A DNA stretch of 64,000 nucleotides from Temnothorax longispinosus (taxonomy: Eukaryota; Arthropoda; Insecta; Hymenoptera; Formicidae): contig NC_092361.1 of assembly GCF_030848805.1 (NCBI RefSeq), positions 9,629,928 to 9,693,927 on the forward strand. The letters run 5' to 3'. A program made the position numbers and the translations under genes. How positions within the stretch are numbered: the stretch's first letter is position 1; each line of letters begins with the position of its first letter. The notes under the pieces are model-generated. The model was not told where the DNA came from and did no database searches. It saw only the letters and a list, made by a program, of their open reading frames with translations. This document shows positions 23,232-34,365 of the stretch, one piece after another.

Positions 23232-26200
23232 ATGGATCAATTCGAGCAAACCGAACGTGATCTATTGGAGCTGTCCGACCAAGTAGCTACCGTGGGTGAA
23301 TATTTCACATGGGCGCTGCAAAACGCGGAATTCGTCGAGCAGCTCGAGACACGCAGTAGTGCCAAACGTCAGCGGCTCTTCAACAATCCAACGATCGGGC
23401 AGAGACAATCGTTGGTTGCCAGAATAGCGCGACTCGAAAATGTGAAGTCGCGATTGGAAAGACAATTTATCCATAGCGGTGGTGATTATGCGAACGCCGG
23501 TAACACGCGGCAACACGCGCAAAAGTGGCAACACGCGCGCGGCAGAACTCGTATGGCGAGAAATTGATGCCGCGTTCGAAACGCGAATAATGACCGGTGC
23601 GGTAATTAATACAAACTATATAGAATTGCGACAGTTTTTGGAAGACGCCTGCAGCGTAGTGTGCAAGCAAGTGCGAGACATTATAAAAACACATAATTGT
23701 GTCAAAGTAAACACCGCGTTCAACGGGGAGTTTGTAGCGGGTGATAACCGTGCCAATAAGAGCATATGTACAAATAACATAGAACTCTGTAGTACATCGC
23801 ACTTGCGCGAGTGGTACGAGCGGCACGTTATCGAGCCCACATTAGCGAAACTCGAGGAGTTCCAGGAACGCGAAAGTGGGTGGGCGTTGACTCGAATCCT
23901 CAATTTGACGGTGAACGTCAACAGGTACAATCCTTTGCGCGCGGGGTGTCACTTGAAATTGCCTAAAGACATTAAAACGAATAGAGCGGTGATCAATGTG
24001 CTGTCTATGGACAATGCGTGTTTTGCGTGGGCCGTGATGGCTGCTCTGCATCCAGCCGAAAGACATTCAGATCTGGAATCATCATACCCGCATTAATCAA
24101 CGGTACTGAATTTACGAGACATTGAGTTCTCAATGACGTTGAGTCAAATTAAACAGTTCGAACGACTCAACAATATATCCGTCAATGTCTATACCATCGA
24201 GGGACAGAAAACTTCAAACGTTCTTCCAATACGGCTTACCGACCGCACGAGTCATTAACACGTAAATCTGCTGTACGTGCAGGATCCGCGAGACAACAAT
24301 GTTGGACATTTCGCGTGGATTAAGAATCTATCCCGTCTTATGAGCTCGCAGTTGAGCACGCACCATAGTCGGAAATACTTTTGCGTAAGTACCTATACTT
24401 ATTTTTAATAAAATTATAAAATATTTTATTTAATAATATAATTTACAATATTTGTTTTTTTGCAGATGTTTGCACTATTTCTACACGAGCAAGAAATTGA
24501 AAGCCCACACCGTGGACTGCTGAGAGGTAAACAACTGCGCTATCAGACTACCGAGCGAGAACAACAAGTGGCTTAGCTTCAAGAACCACAGCAGGAAAAA
24601 AGGACTTTCCTTCGTGGTGTATGATCTGGAGTGCTGCAGAAGGCACAACCGGAGACGGAACACGCGTCATACGCCTATCAACATCATCGGGTCTGTAGTA
24701 TAGCATACTACGTACAGTGCTCGTACGACGAAACGTTATCGACGTATCAATTTCGTCGCGATAATGACTGCGTCGCGTGGTTCACCGAGGAACTCAAAGG
24801 ATTGGTGCATTGCGTAAAGAACATCTTGTTCGACATTGTATGCATGGTAGATCTAACGCGAGACGAGTGGGACACATTTCACAGCGCGGCGCAATGTCAC
24901 ATTTGTGAAAAACCGTTTGCGCCGGATAATAATCGTGTACGCGATCATTGCCACCTGACCGGGCGTTACAGAGGTCCAGCACATTCGACGTGCAATCTGA
25001 ATTATAAAGATTCTCACTTCATCCCAGTAATATTCCACAATCTGTCGGGCTATGACGCGCATTTCATTATCAAGGAGATAGCTGTCGCGTTCGAAGGCTC
25101 CGATGTACTGCCTATAACAAAGGAAAAGTACATCTCATTCACTAAACACGTGAAGGACACCGCGGAAAGATCAGATTCGCGAAGCGATATAAAATTAGAA
25201 TTCATCGACTCGTACAAATTTCTGAGCGCGAGTCTCGCAAAATTGGCATCCTTCCTCGATAAAAATAAATTGAAAATTATACGTTCCAAATTTTCCACGT
25301 TATCCGACGACGATTTCGAATTATTGACGCGAAAAGGTGTCTTTCCATACGAATACGTGGACAGCGTCGAAAAGCTGGAGGATACGTGTTTACCGCCGCG
25401 CGATTCATTTTACAGTTCCTTGACCGGTGAAACCGTATCCGAGAGCGATTACGCGCACGCCGCGAACGTATGGCAGCGATTCTCCGTTCGAACCCTGGGC
25501 GAATACAGCAATCTATACCTGAAAACCGATGTCTTGCTGTTGGCCGACGTGTTTGAAAATTTCCGAGACATCTGCGTCGTGAGTTACGGACTTGATCCCG
25601 CGTACTACTGCACCTTACCAGGCTTTACGTGGGACGACATGTTGAAACATACATGTATCAATTTCGAACTGCTGACCGACATTGACATGGTTATGTTTAT
25701 TGAACGTGGTATTTGCGGCGGTCTGAGTCAGTGTTTCGGCAGATACGCGCAGGCCAACAACAAGTACATACATGCAGTCGTACAGTCCATCGAAACCGTC
25801 GTCGTACCTAATGTACTTCAATGTCAACAACTTGTACGGCTGGGCGATGTGTAAGCCACTGCCCTACGCGGAGTTTCGATGGGTCGAAGACGTGTCAAAT
25901 TTCGACTTTAGCGCGATCGCTTTAAATTCGCCTACGGGCTATATTCTCGAGGTTGATCTAGAGTATCCGCAGGATAAACACGACGCGCACGCTGACTTAC
26001 CGTTCTGTCCGATGCGCGCTAAACCGCCCGGCAAACGGCAGGACAAACTTCTCGCCACGCTGCACGATAAGGAGCGTTATGTCATCCATTATCGCAATCT
26101 GCAGCAGTGCACGCGTCACAGCCTTCGCGTCACAAAAATACATCGCGTATTGCAATTCGCTCAATCTGAGTGGCTCCGCTACATCGAACTCAATACAAAA

Positions 26201-27044
26201 TTTAGGACACAGGCCAAAAATGAGTTCGAAAAAACTATATAAATTAATGAATAACGCTGTTTTTTGGAAAACGATGGAGAATGTACGCAACCACGTCGAT
26301 GTAAAATTACTGACGTAGTGGGACGGACGATACAACGCGGAGGCAATAATCGCGCGACCGAATTTCCACAGCAGGAGCGTGTTTTCGGAAAATCTGGTAG
26401 CCGTCGAACTGCGCAAACTCGAGGTGAAATTTGACAAACCGATCTACGTCGGCATGTGCATCCTCGACTTGTCGAAGGTGTGCCTATACGAATTTCACCA
26501 CGAGTACATGTCTCCCCTGTACCGCGACTCGTGTAAAATCATGTATATCATGTACACCGACACGGACAGTCTGATTTATCATATCGAGTGCGACAACACG
26601 TACGAGAGCATGAAACATGATATAGTCAGGTTTGACACAAGTGACTACGCGGTAGATAACGCTTATAGTATGTCTCTCGTCAATAAACAAGTGCTGGGCC
26701 TGATGAAGGATGAAAACAACGGTGCCATTATGACTGAATTCGTTGGCAAAAATGTACCCCTTAGGGGGAAAATGTACGCCTTGCGAGTCGATGATAAGAA
26801 AGACACTAAAAAAGCGAAAGGTGTCAAAAGCAACGTCATCGCGCGTACCATCACGTTCGACGACTACTCGCGGTGTCTGAACGATGAGATCGAAATGACT
26901 CGACCGCAGTCGTGCATAAGATCGAAAAAGCACGAAGTGTACACTATCAGCGAGACGAAAATCACTCTGAGTCTGTACGACGATAAGCTATATATCGTGC
27001 CGGATTCGACCGATACGTTGCCGTGGGAACATTATCGAATATAA
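23232..27044 (+). pseudogene. polB: Polinton A DNA polymerase B, broken
   Basis: This is the same gene as the intact copy at 52528-56329. It retains an N-terminal region starting MDQFEQTERDLLE, the endonuclease-VII-like insert (HCHICEKPF, RDHCHLTGRYRGPAHSTCN), and the polymerase segments YFNVNNLYGWAM and YTDTDSLIYHIEC. Lesions include a frameshift near 23510, stops at 24094 and about 24256, a 5-bp loss at the exon 1 donor (intron 24385-24465), a stop early in exon 2, a frameshift near 25770, stops near 26240 and 26316, and a Gly-to-Trp change in the FGKT motif. Not functional. Confidence 0.92.
24385..24465 (+). other. Intron of the Polinton A polymerase gene
   Basis: It begins GTAAGTACC and ends TTTTTTTGCAG. 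Compared with copy B, the last five exon bases (GATCG) are missing, so splicing would shift the frame. Confidence 0.7.
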
Positions 27045-27317
27045 CGTATGTAATATAATGTATGTAATGTATGTAATGCATGCAATATATGTAATATAAT
27101 GTATGTATGCAGTAGTATAACATGACATATGTATGTATGAAATGTATGTAATGTATGCAATATATGTAATATAATGTATATACGTATGTACATATGTATA
27201 TGTATGTATGTATTTAATGTAACGTATGTATATTAATGGAAGGATATTAATAAAGATATCGTACATGTATTTCGTATTTAATATTTTTTATTATATACTT
27301 TATATGTATTACATATT
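27045..27317. repeat. TATG-rich spacer between convergent genes, Polinton A
   Basis: Imperfect (A)TGTATGTA(AT) repeats fill the gap between the ends of polymerase and integrase. AATAAAGATATCG near 27248 is a probable polyadenylation signal for the rightward polymerase transcript. The same arrangement recurs in copy B. Confidence 0.7.
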
Positions 27318-28316
27318 TCAAAACACTTTACATGTATCATTTTTTATATTAAGAATAAAATACAGTTTAAATAATATTGTTCTTGTGTATCCAAGAGTTC
27401 CATCGAATCCCAGCCATTTCACGTAAACCTCGTCGCCCTTCCTGCGCAGTACTTTTTCCACGAGATACACATCCGGATAAGTCGCGCGATGCAACTCGTG
27501 CTCGTAGAACGCTCCAGCGACGGATTTTCCACGATAGTCCTCGAGTAGATAGGTTACGGGATTGGTATGCTGCACTTTAACGATCTTAAACACCTCGGTG
27601 GTCCAATTCGGCGTGTAACCCTTCTCGAAAATTGTCTTATATTTGCTGACGCGTACCGAATCGCCTGTTTTAAACTTTGCCGGGCCCGCAATCTTTATCG
27701 CGCTGTACATCGTAGCCAAGAGTTTTTCGGCAATCGCGGTGGTAATGTCGACGGGTCGCATGCCGATCGTTCGATGCTTGCGCGCGTTGTAATCCGACAC
27801 GAGTCGCGATAACGCGTCGAACGACTTGTAATTTCCATTGAGCGTAAACATCTTCCACATGTTGTTTTTTAACGTGCGATTGAATCGCTCGACGACCGAC
27901 GCCTTCATCACCGCATACGTGGAATAATGATTGATGCCGTGTTTTTTCACGAGACATTGCACGTCGGTGTTATAAAATTCCTTCCCCATGTCAGTTTGTA
28001 GGTTACTAGTGCACCTCCCGCTATCTCGAATTATTTCGGCGATAGCGTCGGCTGTCTCGCTGCTGCCTTTGCTGCCCTTAAGCGGCACAGCCCACACGTA
28101 CTTGCTCAACACATTGATGACGGTAAGTATGTAGTGGTAGCCTCCGTTGAAACGCGAGAACGGGCGCATCTCGACGATGTCAGCCTGCCACAGGTTGTCG
28201 TACCCTCGCACTATGACGTGTCTGCAAGGAAAATTTCTTCTCTCCGATGCGTGCAATTCGTCCACCAACTGTCGCTTTTTGATATTTTTATCCACATCGG
28301 ATTTTAACGGTCTCAT
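27318..28316 (-). pseudogene. int: Polinton A integrase, C-terminus frameshifted
   Basis: This retroviral-type integrase of Polintons inserts the element into host DNA. The DDE residues lie in DLWQADIVEM, QTDMGKEF and VERFNRTLK. The frame is open from the shared N-terminus (MRPLKSDVDKN) to the chromodomain stretch VYVKWLGFD. There a deletion of about 8 bp near 27405 puts the last residues out of frame and the frame runs on into the spacer. Compare the intact integrase at 56567-57523. The catalytic core is intact by sequence but the chromodomain end is lost. Confidence 0.9.
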
Positions 28317-28495
28317 GTTTTGTTGTCGCCGTTTCTGCTTCTAGTGCATCGTTCGTAGCAGTTTCTGAACAGTTCATAACCGCTTCTGAACAGTTCGAAA
28401 CCGCTTCTGAGTCATTCGTGAACCATTCGACAGCCGTTCGACAACCGTTCTCGAATCGTTTGTTGTCGTTCGTCATCGTCAGTAACTGCTTCTTG

Positions 28496-28771
28496 TCACT
28501 TATCGTCGTCGTCGTCGTCGACGTTCTTTATCCGTTTGTAGCGTTTCCTGTCTCCGCGTAGTTCGCAGCTGTTTCTAAACCGCTCGTAATCGTTTCTGAG
28601 CTGTTTTTGAACCGTTCGACAATCGTCCGACAACCGTTCTTCAACCGTTCTACAGCCGTTCGACAACCGTTCTCGAATCGTTCGTTGCTGTTCGTCGCCG
28701 TCGTTAGTTAACCGTTGCCTTTCTTCACTCGTCGCTGTTTGATAGTCGTTTCTGCTGAACCGTTTCTTCAT
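28496..28771 (-). other. Low-complexity frame upstream of integrase, Polinton A
   Basis: A 91-residue frame is built from a degenerate DNA repeat (units like CGTTCGACAACCGTTCTCGAA). It encodes ERLSNGCRTVEERLSDDCRT-type repeats with no recognisable domain. The same block precedes integrase in copy B (57530-57984). Because both copies are rich in this repeat, coding status is doubtful. It may be a spacer or a fast-evolving coiled-coil protein. Confidence 0.4.
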
Positions 28772-29059
28772 CGTTCATTAGCCGTTTCCAATCTAACGAT
28801 ATTCGCACGTCGAAGCTTGTTCACCGCAGCCTGTAACGCTCGCACGTCCTTCTCGAACGCAGCAAGTTTCTCGTCTGATTTATGAGCACTCGTTGCCAAC
28901 AGTATGCTCCTGTACTTTTGCCTATCGTCCTTCGTGTAGATATCGTAATCGGGTATTTTTTTGAAGATCAACTCGTAAATACCGGGTGTGCCGGCATATC
29001 GTACGCCGTCGATATAAATGTTATCCGCTTTATCCACGTCAAAACGTTTATTACCGAGT

Positions 29060-30484
29060 GTTCCGGATTGGGCGAGTTCACGCGCACGGCGAGTCCTTCG
29101 CGACGGATGAGGAAGCGCTACCACGATCCCGTTCTTATCGGCCGCATGCGCGATTCCAGGAGCGCTCCGCGACCAATCAAATTGCGCAAGCGTTCGCACA
29201 TCGACCCGCATATCTATCGAAATCGATTGGCATGGTCCTTCATTCTCGCGTCGCGGCGCCGCCGGATGCGCGGAAGAAAGTACGTCTGTAGCCGGCCGGT
29301 GAACCACACGTGTCTCCATCCGCGAAAACCGAAAGTCGAGCCGGGTGGCGGGCCACGCGACAAGATCTCCGCCAGCTCCGCGACAAGATCTCCGCTCGCG
29401 CCGACAGAATCTCAGCTCGTGCCGCGACAAGATTTCCACTCGCGTCGATACGAGATCCGCGCTCGTACCGCGACAAGATTCTCGGCTCGCGTCGCGACAA
29501 GATGTCCGCCGTCAGCCTGCTATCCCGCGTGTCGTAAAAGGACACCCACTCGTCGCACGATATCGTGGTTCACCGCGTCGACTCAGCCTATCCGTCATCC
29601 CACACCGGACAGTACGTTTTGAGACGCATTCTAAGTGCCCTCCGTTTGAACGTTAAGTGCCGTGTTCGGCCGTATTCAATCTCGCGAGTTACGAGTGATC
29701 TGCGCCGTGCTCGGCCGTCACCCCTCGCGAGAAAATCGTATTCTATCTCACGAGTTGCAAATGATCTGCGCCGCGCTCGGCCGTCATCCCTCGCGAGAGA
29801 CAAATGCAACTTCGTGGGTTGCGAGTGATCTGCGCTGCGCTCAGCCGTCACCTCTCGCGAGAGTTCAAGGCTCAAGTGCAATCTCGCCGATTGCGAGTGA
29901 TCTGCGCTGCGCTCGGCCGTCACCCTTCGCGAGAGTTTAAGTGCAATCTTGCGGGTTGCGAGTGATCTGCGCCGTAATCGGCCGTCCTCCCTCGCAAGAG
30001 AAACTCAGATACCACGTTGTGCGTGTAAGGTGCCACGTTCAGCTGTTCTACCGCGTGCAAGACATTCCGCAATCATTTCTGTAAGCGCTTCGTGCGCCGT
30101 GCGCCGTTATCGGCCATATTCGTGTAATCTGCCACCTCGTTCGTGTACGAAAACTCCCGCGATCATTTCTGTAAGCGCCTCGTGTGCCGTTATCGGCCAT
30201 TTTGGTGTAAAACTGCCGTGTCATCGTTCAACACGGCTATTCGAATAACAAGTGCCAGTTTTGTAGTGTTCACGTGAAAACATGTTTGTGACACCTCAGC
30301 AAATAAAGACCTTCTCTCACAGTACAAACAACACGATTTAAACTGACTAAAACTGCTGTTCTGCGATCCTACGATCCTACCGCGCACCTAAACGGAGCGC
30401 GAACCTCCCTACCCCGCACCGCATTGAAACAAGTCTGGCTTCTGACCCAGATGAGTTTCTGGTCCTTCGAGTTTGAAACACAGA
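29060..30484. mobile_element. 1.4-kb GC-rich insertion inside the DUF8207 gene
   Basis: The edges are set by comparison with 58800-58840 of copy B: ATTACCGAG | TGTTCCGG... on the left and ...AAACACAGAG | CATCATTTC on the right. The insert contains repeats of GCGACAAGATCTCCGCTCGCG type (29350-29520), five units of about 65-70 bp with GTGATCTGCGC(C/T)G and CTCGGCCGTCACC(C)(T)CTCGCGAGAG (29689-30001), and a pair of ATCATTTCTGTAAGCGC units. I see no convincing ORF or TIR, so its class is unknown. Confidence 0.65.
29689..30001. repeat. Minisatellite, five units of about 65-70 bp
   Basis: Each unit carries GAGTGATCTGCGC, CGGCCGTC and CTCGCGAGAG or slight variants. Unit starts are near 29689, 29754, 29818, 29891 and 29955. 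Confidence 0.8.
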
Positions 30485-31207
30485 GCATCATTTCATTCTT
30501 GCCGAGATAAACGTTGTATACGATGTCCATCGTTGGATAGGCGCCCAAATCAGACGCGATGTACAATCGGCTCAGTGGACCCAAGTGACCTTGCAACGTT
30601 TCTATAAACAATTCTCGACCCTTCGACGTTTGCAACTGCTTTTGAACGATCGTCCCGATCGAGTCGTCCGTGGTTTCGAAAACATCATCCACGTTTGTCG
30701 GTAAGTCGGGACTTGTACGTTGCACGGTTCGCGTCGGTGTAGAGGTTATCGGTAACGGTGTAGAGGTTATCGGTAGTACTAACGATTGATTAGATTTACG
30801 CGGTGTTGATGACAGATCCGACCAGGAGTCTAATCGTTTCCTCTTTCTCTTCGGTGTAGCATCCTCCTCCTCCTCCTCCTTCTCCTCTTTGCGCTGTTGA
30901 ACGGATAACGGTTCGATTTTCGCGTCAGCGACGCTCTCTGTCGGCTCCTCTTTCTTCACCGCGGACAAGTTCGAGTTGTCGACGATATTTTTCAACGGCT
31001 CGATGAGAGGTTTAAAGTGCGTGTCCAACTCAATGTTTTTCTCAATCTTACCGGTCTTGAAAGCGCAAAGTTTCTTGCGAATCGAATCACTCGTTTTCGC
31101 AATATCTTTCACGATCTTCTCGCGTTCACGAATATTTTCGCTCCCGTCGATCACAGCCATCGCGGGGGGGGGGGGGGACAAAGCAGAGTGTCGATCTCTC
31201 TGTAACG

Positions 31208-31948
31208 CTAACGTTCCACCTTCGATGACGTATCGGCGACGACTGACCGCTTTTGCGCTATCGCAAACACGTTAAATCCTTTTCTGTATCGCCCATTCGA
31301 AAGCGCGCTGTCCTTGTCTATCATTACGAATCCGTACTTGCATTGCCAACAATCGTGGCACAACGAACAAAATTCATCGTACGCCATGTCGGTATTTACG
31401 TGATCGTTGTACACTTGTTTCAAATTAGTGCCATCCTGTTTGAACAGGATCAGCAGATTCGCGTTGTCGCGTATCAGATGTTTCGGTATTCTCGAGTACG
31501 TCTGACAGAGATAAAAGCAGTCGACGCTCGAATGCCTGCGCATCGAGAAATACTCTCTCACAGTGTCTTGCTTATCGCACGCCACGTCGTCGAAGACGAA
31601 GATCGAGTTTGAACACGCGTCGCTCGGCGAAATGACGTCACTGTTATTGGAGAAGATGTAGTAGCCGATTTCGTCGATCAATGTCAATAAATTCTCCAGA
31701 TATCGGTATTTCGGTTGTTGCAGCGATTTTGAGTACACGTACACGTTCTCGAAACGTACACCGGACTTTCCAGTAAACTTATCAGAACGTTGGTTTTACC
31801 ACAATTCGAAGGAACCGCAAATGATCGCGCGTATAGTAGTCGGCAGCATCGTACCGTGTCTGAGCCTCTCAGCGTTGCCCTCCATCGACCGTGCTCTGTC
31901 GTCGCAATTCGTCACGCGAATCGCCAACGGTTGTTGCACGAATCTCAT
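31208..31948 (-). pseudogene. Polinton A packaging ATPase, N-terminal part broken
   Basis: Homologue of the intact ATPase at 59534-60232. The Walker B stretch SIFVFDDVACDKQD and the YFSMRRHSSVD and HLIRDNANLLILFKQDGTN segments are kept. In the N-terminal third a small deletion and frameshift (31760-31790) damage the Walker A area. At the C-terminus the usual stop is lost and the frame reads about 15 extra residues. The family (FtsK/HerA-type) drives DNA into capsids in Polintons and related viruses. Confidence 0.85.
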
Positions 31949-32041
31949 TTTTTTTCTCTTACACTTTGTACGACTGAATCGAACTTTCGTTCGAACGTCT
32001 ATTTATAGGTGCGCGGAATCGCGAATCGCTCAGTCGCAAAG
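31949..32041. promoter_or_regulatory. Divergent promoter between ATPase and the virion gene block, Polinton A
   Basis: A 93-bp gap separates the ATPase start (minus) from the rightward gene at 32042. It holds TCTATTTATAGG (31998-32009), equivalent to the fully palindromic GCCTATTTATAGGC in copy B. A symmetric TATA-like box could serve both directions. Confidence 0.55.
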
Positions 32042-32967
32042 ATGTTCGTCCTGCTGTCGAGACTTTCGGACATTCGCGATTTTAACGCCGAACAGCTGCA
32101 ATTCGTGCCGAAAGCCGTTTTATTGCAAGTGTGCGGTGATCACGTCTACTACGTGTGGGACAAGCTTTCGGAGCATATAAAGACCGATTTGGAGGTTCAG
32201 ACCTATCGTCGCTGTGACGAACATTACAATCAACCGTGGCAGGAAACGCACATCGACAGTCCCGATGATTCATTGTGGCGAATGTCAACGAAAAAAATTA
32301 AAACAGGTAGAGGCCTGTTTAATCGCGCGATAGGTGCACTTTCGATCGAATTGCACATTCCCGGCTATCAGTATTGCGGTACTCGTTTGCGAGAACGATT
32401 GGCTAGAAGTAATCCGAGTGTAAATCCATTTGGACGCGGCGTGTCGCAAGCACGACATAGCCTATTCGCGTAACAAAGGCCTCACCGAGAGACACACGGC
32501 GGACAAGATACTCGCCGAGAGAGCGCTAGGACGCGTCATCGCGAGAGATTCGACTCTCGGAGAGAGAGCTGCCGCTACAGCCGTCTGGGCGGCCATGAAG
32601 ACTAAGACGAAGCTCGGAATGGGTTTGAAAACACGGAAAACACAAACGAGGAAAAGGCCGACGACGAAACGGATACTTCCGACAACGAAAGAGGCGATGT
32701 ACTGCCAATTCTACCGTTGTTGGGAGTTCTCGGTTCTCTGGCCGGCGGAGCGGCCGGAATTACAACGCTAACAAAGCCGTGCGGCGTCAGCTGGAAGAGA
32801 CGCAACGTCACAATCGCGCCATGGAAGGTCGCAGACATTATCTCGCTCCGTACAAACATGGACAAGGACTGTATCTCAGCCCGCACAAACGCAGGCGAGG
32901 AGTAGCGTTTAAGATTAAAAAAAACATCAAAGAAGTCGTTAAATATGCCCACGGGTGCAACGACTAA
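32042..32967 (+). pseudogene. Polinton A PLA2-like protein with hydrophobic/basic tail, broken
   Basis: The N-terminal part (MFVLLSRLSDIRDF, then HYVW-type YYVWDKLSEHIK) runs in one frame into GRGLFNRAIGAL and ELHIPGYQYCG. Parvovirus-type PLA2 domains need a glycine-rich calcium loop and a His-Asp pair. Here the loop has lost two residues (YCG-TRL), and the HD motif (CRKHDIAYS) is in another frame. A Lys/Arg linker and the hydrophobic segment VLPILPLLGVLGSLAGGAAG follow after a further shift, then GLYLSPHKRRRG. In adintoviruses such proteins are thought to help breach endosomal membranes. This copy is inactive by sequence. Confidence 0.8.
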
Positions 32968-33280
32968 CATACAATTGAGTCAACTGGCAAGGCAAATGCG
33001 CGTATCGTTCTTCAGAGGTGTTTTCATGCGTGATTCGTTACCGATCGTCGATGCAGCGGGCTCCGGTACTTATTGGGTAGCGTACGCCAAGAGGGGAGAT
33101 CAAGTCGTATATTTCGACAGTTTCGGCAATCTTTGACCGCTGAAAGAACTGGTGCGATATTTCAGACCGAGCGTCACGAAGATTGAGTACAATCAGACGT
33201 CTTATCAGCGATACGATCAGAGCATCTGTGGACAATTGTGTTTGCAATTTCTCCGGACGATCGACGTCGATCGGCGCTAA
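32945..33280 (+). pseudogene. Polinton A adenain-like cysteine protease, inactivated
   Basis: Homologue of the protease part at 61246-61638. It starts MPTGATTNIQLSQLARQMR and keeps the Asp region VVYFDSFGNL and the Cys region ICGQLCLQF. Three faults are visible: a deletion of about 20 residues before the active site, replacement of the catalytic His by Tyr (GTYWVAYAKR instead of GTHWVAYAKR), and a TGA stop at 33134-33136. Its start overlaps the end of the upstream gene by 23 bp in another frame. Confidence 0.88.
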
Positions 33281-33340
33281 TTTAAAACCTAACGACGTAC
33301 CGTGTAAAGACTCAGTGTTCGTCGAACAACTTCCGCCGAC

Positions 33341-34137
33341 ATGTCTATAACGTTCACGTTGACCGGGAAGAACAGCATCTTCGCGGAGAACTATTTTCCC
33401 GCCGTGGATCTGAGCGACGGTGACTACGAACTCGGTCTAACGTATTTCGAGATTTATCACACGATTTCGAACGTAAATTCTTCGAATAATAAATTTTATT
33501 TCGACAAGGATGACACGGAAATTACGATTCCGGAGGGATCGTACGAGATCGAGCCATACATGAGTTTTTGAGACGTGAAATTTCACGGAAACGTCCGCGA
33601 CGCATGGTTCGTTCCAACGACGATCGTCGTACGTCGATCGCGGATATCGCGCGAGAGGAGACCGTTCGCGCGAACGGCTACGAAGACGAGGTCGCGGAAT
33701 ACTCAATAGTGCTTCGCGCAAATTACAATACGATGACGAGCGAGATCAAGTGCGCTTTCAGAGTAAACTTTAACAAACCGAACAACGTCGGATCGCTGAT
33801 GGGATTCTCGTCAACGCGTATATTGCAGCCGAGACAGTGGCACGAATCGGACACACCAATTATTATTATCAACGTAAACATTATCCGCGTGGAGTGTAAC
33901 GTGACCGTGGGTGCGTACAGCAACAGTAAACGCGTTCATACAATACACGAATTTTCACCGAGCGTACCACCGGGATATAAAATATCGTAAACGCCGGCGC
34001 AGATCATTTACCTGCCGATCATCGCGCGGAGCGTTACGAATCTAACGATACGCGTCGCTGATCAAGACAGACGATTGCTCGATTTTCGCGGAGAAGAGAT
34101 CACCGTCAGATTGCACGTACGACGGCGAGAGCAATAA
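33341..34137 (+). pseudogene. Polinton A penton-like minor capsid protein, broken
   Basis: It starts MSITFTLTGKNSIFAENYFP. A one-base deletion near 33548 shifts the frame after GSYEI, reading resumes at EISRKRPRR, and a TAA at about 33988 (where copy B reads sense) interrupts before PAQIIYLPIIARS. The beta-rich pattern and its position between protease and major capsid gene match the single-jelly-roll penton protein of Polintons. About 260 codons in total. Confidence 0.78.
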
Positions 34138-34182
34138 CGCACCAGTGTATGCGTGAGCGTGAGTGTACGCGCGAAACATAAG

Positions 34183-34362
34183 ATGCTAGTGTTGAACGAC
34201 TCGGAGCACGCGACAGATAACAGTAATATCTTTACGGCTGCGCCGATCGACGATATCGTCAAGTCGACATTCGGTGGCGTTAAACAAGCGACGAGAAAGA
34301 AGCTCAACGCGTCGAACGTTAAGTTTTTACAATCTCTAAGATTCGCGGTGCGAAACATCTGA
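34183..34362 (+). CDS. Small conserved Polinton protein, function unknown (copy A)
   Basis: A 59-residue open frame starts MLVLNDSEHATDNSN and ends KFLQSLRFAVRNI, four bases before the major capsid ATG. The equivalent frame in copy B (62475-62663) is also open, with conserved LNASNVKFLQSLGFAVRNI, which argues for real coding. No domain is recognised. It probably shares a transcript with penton and capsid genes. Confidence 0.65.
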   Translation: MLVLNDSEHATDNSNIFTAAPIDDIVKSTFGGVKQATRKKLNASNVKFLQSLRFAVRNI

Positions 34363-34365
34363 ACA

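Larger units (their letters stand above)
28768..31181 (-). pseudogene. Polinton A DUF8207-type protein, split by a 1.4-kb insertion
   Basis: The N-terminal half (31181 down to about 30485) encodes a charged helical region (ENIREREKIVKDIAKT), an acidic/basic linker with KEEKEEEEEDATPKRKRKR, and the start of the conserved domain (HLGPLSRLYIASDLGAYP). The domain resumes near 29060 with FDVDKADNIYIDGVRYAGTP and GIYELIFKKIPD, which resembles DUF8207 of arthropod Polinton proteins. After ILLATSAHK a deletion of about 0.55 kb, relative to copy B, joins it to the tail of the fibre-like gene (ALQAAVNKL). The role is unknown. The gene lies between ATPase and integrase. Confidence 0.75.

Noticed and set aside
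28882..29622. 246-codon plus-strand ORF
   Set aside because: It is antisense to the DUF8207 remnant and crosses into the repeat-rich insert. Arg-rich composition reflects the GC-rich DNA.
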